Source: Nymphalis io
Taxonomy: Eukaryota > Arthropoda > Insecta > Lepidoptera > Nymphalidae
Assembly (NCBI RefSeq): GCF_905147045.1
Contig: NC_065916.1
Location: forward strand, 7,542,468 to 7,606,467
Direction: 5' to 3'
DNA length: 64,000 nucleotides
In this document: positions 25,301 to 31,300 of the stretch, one piece after another
How positions within the stretch are numbered: the stretch's first letter is position 1
How the letters are laid out: every line of letters starts with the position of its first letter
Notes under the pieces: generated by a model
The model's database searches: none
What the model saw: the letters and a program-made list of their open reading frames with translations, nothing else
What the model was told of the DNA's origin: nothing
Program-made: the position numbers and the translations under genes

Positions 25301-28300
25301 TTACCCGCATTGTGTATGGAGGAGGGGGGGAGCATGGTTCGTATAACCTCTCTAAAGAATTAATCATCACGCATTTAACGGAGAGAGAAATGCCGCAAGG
25401 AAATCTACATGTATCGAAAAATATTACAATAATCGAATGTCACACGTGAATCCACCAACCCACAGTCCAGCAGTGGGATTTACAAGCTCACTATTATATC
25501 ACATTGCTTACTTTATCTTCATGCTTGTTCCTCAACTCGTGTAGCCTCTTCAGCATCAGCGGTATCAACATGGCGTTCAGATCTCTGGAAAAATAGAATA
25601 AACGTTTATATTGAAGGACAAACATACAAAAAACTCACACTCAAAGACAAAAAATCTTTATTCAATACGGAAGCGTTACATGTTATTTATTGATTGTAAT
25701 AAATCTACCAACGGTTCGGAAATAAACACCGCAGACCTGAGAAGAACCGGAGGAAGAAACTCGCGGGATTCTATTTTATATCTCATTTTTTACAATTGTA
25801 CATATACAGTAATAGAGTATTTTTTATTTGGAATGGCCTGGATACGATCGTTTTATTTTCCAGAGTGTAACGTAAAATGCGACAAGACCAGAGAGAGTAC
25901 AAGCGAAGGACTATCGGCTTGCAAGCTGATTACCTTGGGGCACTGCTGCCTAAAGTATCAGATGTCAATATTACCTACTTCCCCCCCCCCCCCCAAAATC
26001 TAAGGGTTAGTCAGATGAAATGTACTTTTTTCTGGATCATATTTTTAGAGGAATTTGGGGGCGTAGATTTAAAGTTTATTGAAAAACAAATTAAGATTAA
26101 CTCTTCGGTTTTTAAACTTAATATAATAAATGTATTAATCGATCAGATGGAAACAGGGGGATTTCGAGATTTTGGGAGAGGATGTTTCTCAGAAGTTGGC
26201 AACACTGTCAATTGTAGAGAACTGACCTGAAGTTAGTTGCGATCTCCTGCACCTCCATCGCGGCTGCGAGAAGACCTGTAGCGTAGCACTGGAGCGGTTC
26301 TGGTGAATTCGTCGCCCAGTTAACTAACCGATGTATCAGAGCCTCATTATCCTGTAATATATAATTCCATTCAAATCGCTTCAAATAATTCTCCTCACAA
26401 AAATATTTTATGTATGTCGTTATGTTTGTTACACTTTCACGTCGAAACTACTCGACCGATCATCATTATATTTTACTACTTCATTTCTTTTTATCACCAG
26501 ATAATGTATATATAAATTTCAATTTCTGAACAGCAAAACTGAGGTACAGTTGACTTGGAAAATAATACAAAATTTGAATTCATATGTTTTCATTCTGTAA
26601 GATTGAATGGGGCATGAAATGGGTCAATTGAGTTCTAAAGTTATTTTTTTATGTTATAGATAGGCGAACGGGCTACCTGATAGTAAAAGTTCACTACCAC
26701 CCATAGATATTGGCGATGTAAGAAATATTAACCATTTCTTAGGTCGCCAATTCGCCATCAACCTAATGAACCAAGATGTTATGTCCCTTGTGCCTGTAGT
26801 TACACTGGTTCACTCACTCTTCGAACCGAAACGTAACAATACTAAGCATTGCTGTTTAGCGGTAGAATATCTGATGAGTGGGTGGTACCTACCCAGACGG
26901 GCTTGCAAAAAGCCCTACCGCCCAGAAGTAGTTGGGCTGTGCTATATGTAAGTATGTTGTGTGTATATGTGTGTGTATTTATGTATATACCTGAAAGACG
27001 ACGCTCATTTCAAGCCCGGGCATCAGATCCAGGGTTAATCTACAAGCGGCCACATTCAGTTTATGTACATCTCGACCCGTTATATTCTGCCTCGAGTAGT
27101 ATGTGTCACGTACATAATCATTAACTAACTGAAAAAACGGCAATGAAAAAAAATATTAAACACATATATACATACATAGATGATTAACTGCCTCGTTGGT
27201 GTAATGGCTAGATATAAGGTCGCAGATCCCGAGATCCCGGGTTCAAGCCCCAGGTCGGGTCGATAAACAGTTATTGGGTTATCTGTTGAAAAATTCGGTA
27301 ATAGCCCAGAGTCGGAACGCTAGTGTGAACACTCCCATGAAACTCCTCGGATAGTACGTAAAGACATCGGTCCTGCGCTTGGCCTCTTTCCGGTCGAGCC
27401 ATCCAATCGGATTACGAGATATAGGGAATAGAGAGTGCACCTGTGTTGCGCACACACTTGTGCACTATAATATGTCCAAGGCAGTTGGCTAGTCTCCCTT
27501 GAGATTTGTCGTCCTAAACAAAATCGGTCAGGACAACATCATCACCATCAATCAGTGATTGGTTTGAAGACGTACTTAATACCCTCTAATGAGCATTTCT
27601 CGAAGATCATTAAGACGACTTTAACTTGGATTAAAACCTTTGAGTCACAATTCAAAAGGCCATTTCACTTTCGAATCCATAAATCATACCATGGCTTCTG
27701 CTACTAGAATCAAATATATACAACTACTACTGCAGCTATATACCGAACGTTTGTTCGTGTTGTGTTCTTTTTAAATATATATAATATTTTACCTTGGTCA
27801 TAAAATTATCTTTTTTAAACATAACTTTAAGCGCGTGCCCCAGGGCGCACTCTGGGTCCGTCCTCGAGGGATGCCGCTCATCAAACGGATCAGGGTCTTT
27901 CTTCATAAAATTCTCCGTCTCCGCTTCTATTATTTCCGCAATTCTGAAATCAGTAGTCTGTAGTTATACAAGTTTCGTCGTATATCGCGATACGAGACGA
28001 GTATTTAATGAATAAATCTTTGCGTTTTTAAAATTAGCTCATATTATTTATGGCAATTCAGTGTTCGCGTGCAGATTATTACGTCACGTGATTTATTTTT
28101 ATTCAGTCGTATTGGACGTGTATTTTTCATATTGGAGATTTATAAAAAGATGATCATGGATACTACAGCATCATGGACCGTTGGTCACATCTGGCTGGGC
28201 AGGTCTGTAGTGAGATGACAGTGGCGTGAGACCGAGGAACGGGTGAATATCAACGAAGTTAGCGGGTTTCAAATCCGTGCAAATAGTACAGAATTTTCAT

Positions 28301-31300
28301 GTAATCGAGTTTAAAAATATATGTATCAACCACTCCGCGTCAGAGCAATAATTTATTATTTTTTTTACCCACCAGTCCTACAAGCAATACTGAGCATTAT
28401 TGTGTTGGGATTTGAATGGTGAGAGAGCCCACGAAAGACACCTTTTCCAATCACAAGAGGAGTATACCCAAATAAAAAACTTTGACACCGATATCATTGG
28501 TAACCGATATCAATTGACGCGATATCATTGGTCGAGATCTTGAATAATCTATGATATTCACTATGGAGTGGCAAAAAAATGGCGTTTTCAATGTCTGCGA
28601 AGTTGTAATCGGAACTTCGAAAGTTAAATTAATGTGGTTGCAACTAAGTGAAATAGTGTTATATTATAAATAAAGGTAAATTAATCAAGAACTGTTTATA
28701 GTGCGTAATACAGCAGAACAATTAGAAAATCGCATACAATTTGTAAATATATGGTTTGTTTACCTTTATTCCTACTGCGATTGGAATAGGGTATAGCCAC
28801 CATCTTAAATGCCAGTGGCCATTGACCGTATCTATGGACGAAGACCACTTGACGTCTATATTTTTGGATTAACGTTATTTTAAAAAATATCGTGCGTTTA
28901 AGATTAAAATACTTGTTCAATATAAATTAATCGTTAAAACGTGATGTTAAATAGTCGTTCGGGCAACAAGCCAAACGAAATTTTAACAATAAAAACGACG
29001 TAGCATCTAAAGATAGCAATAAAACTTAATTATTATATATTTATTCATTTATTTAACAATATAAACATCCAAATAACTTACGGCACTACGAAAAACCACG
29101 AAAGTTTATTTTGAATGCCTTTCCGTATATGGATTCACATATTATTAGTAATAATTAAATGATTTCGATTTTTCTTTCTATCCCCTATTCCAATCGGAGT
29201 AGGAGTAAAGTTAAACCGTTGATTTATAAATTGCACGCGATTTTCTAATTGTTATGATTTTCTAATTACGCACTAAAAACAGTTCTTTATTCCGTAACAG
29301 CCTGTGAATGTCCCACTGCTGGGCTAAGGGCCTCCTCTCCTCTTTTTGAGAAGGTCTTGAGCTTATTCCACCACGCTGCTCCAATGCGGGTTGGTGGAAT
29401 GCACGTGTAGCAGATTTCAGTGAAATTAGACACATGCAGGTTTCCTCACGATGTTTTCCTTCACCGTAAAGCACGAGATGAATTATAATCACAAATTAAG
29501 CACATGAAAATTCGGTGATGCTTGCCCGGGTTTGAACCCACTATCATCGGTTAAGATTCACGCGTTCTTACCAATGGGCCATCTCGGCTTCTTTATTCAT
29601 TTACCTTTATTTATAATACAACATTATACCACTTTACTAGTTATAACCACATTAATTTAACTTTCAAAGTTCCGATTACAGCGTCGCGGACATTGGAAAC
29701 GCCATTTTTTCGCGATTCCATAGTGAATATCATAGATTATTCAAGATCTCGACCAATGATATCGCGTCGATTGATATCGGTGTCAAAATTTGTTTATTTG
29801 ATTTTACTCCACTTGTGGTTGTAATGGGCTATAACTGTGCTCGTTTTAAAACCCATCATTTTTCTCTCCTCGGATTATATTTACCACTCTGCTAATCAAT
29901 TTGGATTAAATTATATTTAAAAAATATATACATTTTGATATATCTTGGTTTGAGATTATTACACTTCTGAAGTATTTATGAAAGTTGCCTCATATATATG
30001 TTTCCGTTATTAAATTAGAGCCTAAATAACGGACTTTTTTAGACAGACACGACCATAAAAAACATATGTCCGGCTAAAGCTTGAAAACCCGGCAAGCAAA
30101 ATACTTACATCACAATTAAATATGTTAACACTTGTGTTGGCATGTTCGGTGTTGCCTAATATATTATCTCTGTAATTTGATAAAAAACCACATCACAAAT
30201 GACTTAACTAAAGAATTTTAACTTTTAAACCCCGACGTAAAAAAGGGGTGTTATAATTTAATGTATGTATGTATTTGTGGCATAGTAGCTCCTAAACGAA
30301 TGTACAATTTTTGATGAGGTTTTTTTCTGTTTGAATCCTGATGTGATTGAAATGGTTCTTAGATATAAATTATGAAAGTTTGTTCAGGTGTTTGAAGATC
30401 ATCAGCTCATTTCCTACTTGACAAAGAGGTTTTACTTTCACTGGACAGATTTTTTGTAATTGTGATTCCTCAATGTGATATCAAATTAAAATGTGACTCA
30501 AATTAAATTATTACTAGGTACTTATAATAAAGGACCAAAAAACCCATTTGATGTTTTACCTTTAAGTGATTATTTGTAATATTTCAATTTTTAAAACGAT
30601 TTCAGTTACTAGAAATATGTAACCAATTGTCTATGCTTTCATATTATTACAAAAAATATTTGTCTATTTTGAGAAAATAATATATTGCATCATTTAATTT
30701 AGTTCTTGAAATTGTTATTATTCTAAATAAGTCTTAAATATAATATGCGCAGAGGTCAAAATTAAACTTCTGTACCAATAATGACAAACATTTCACTTGT
30801 CACCAGTTATGAGGCAAAATGATTTTCATTTCTTTTCTTGTATATGCTGTATGACTCATGACGATTTGCAACTATTATTTCAAAATATAAAAAAATATGT
30901 TGCAATACATATTTAGATTTTTTTATAAGCAGTTCTGTGAGGTATAATAAAATGTGTTGATTGTAAGTGCACATTATGCCTGATTATTGTCCCCGTCTAA
31001 ATTATTTTTCTTTTTTAATAGAAGTCCCCTAGAAGAGATCTATGTAAGTGACAAGGCTATCTTTGCGTACTTTATGATCTACCTGTTGCTTTATAAACTA
31101 TAAATAATGTATGTCTCTTTTGTATTGTACAACGAAATAGTACCATAAAGTACTGACTTGACTGCCTCGTTGGTCTAATGGGTTAATGTAAGGCTGCAGA
31201 CCCGTAGGTCCTGGGTTCAATTCCCAGGTCGGGCCAATAAAGAGTTATTGGGATTTTCTGATATAAAATTTTCAATAGCAGCCCACAGTCTGGAAGCTGG

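Noticed and set aside
27189..27270. tRNA gene suggested by A and B boxes
   Set aside because: No cloverleaf can be completed and the unit recurs with a SINE body and tail, so it is a SINE head. The same holds for families B and D.
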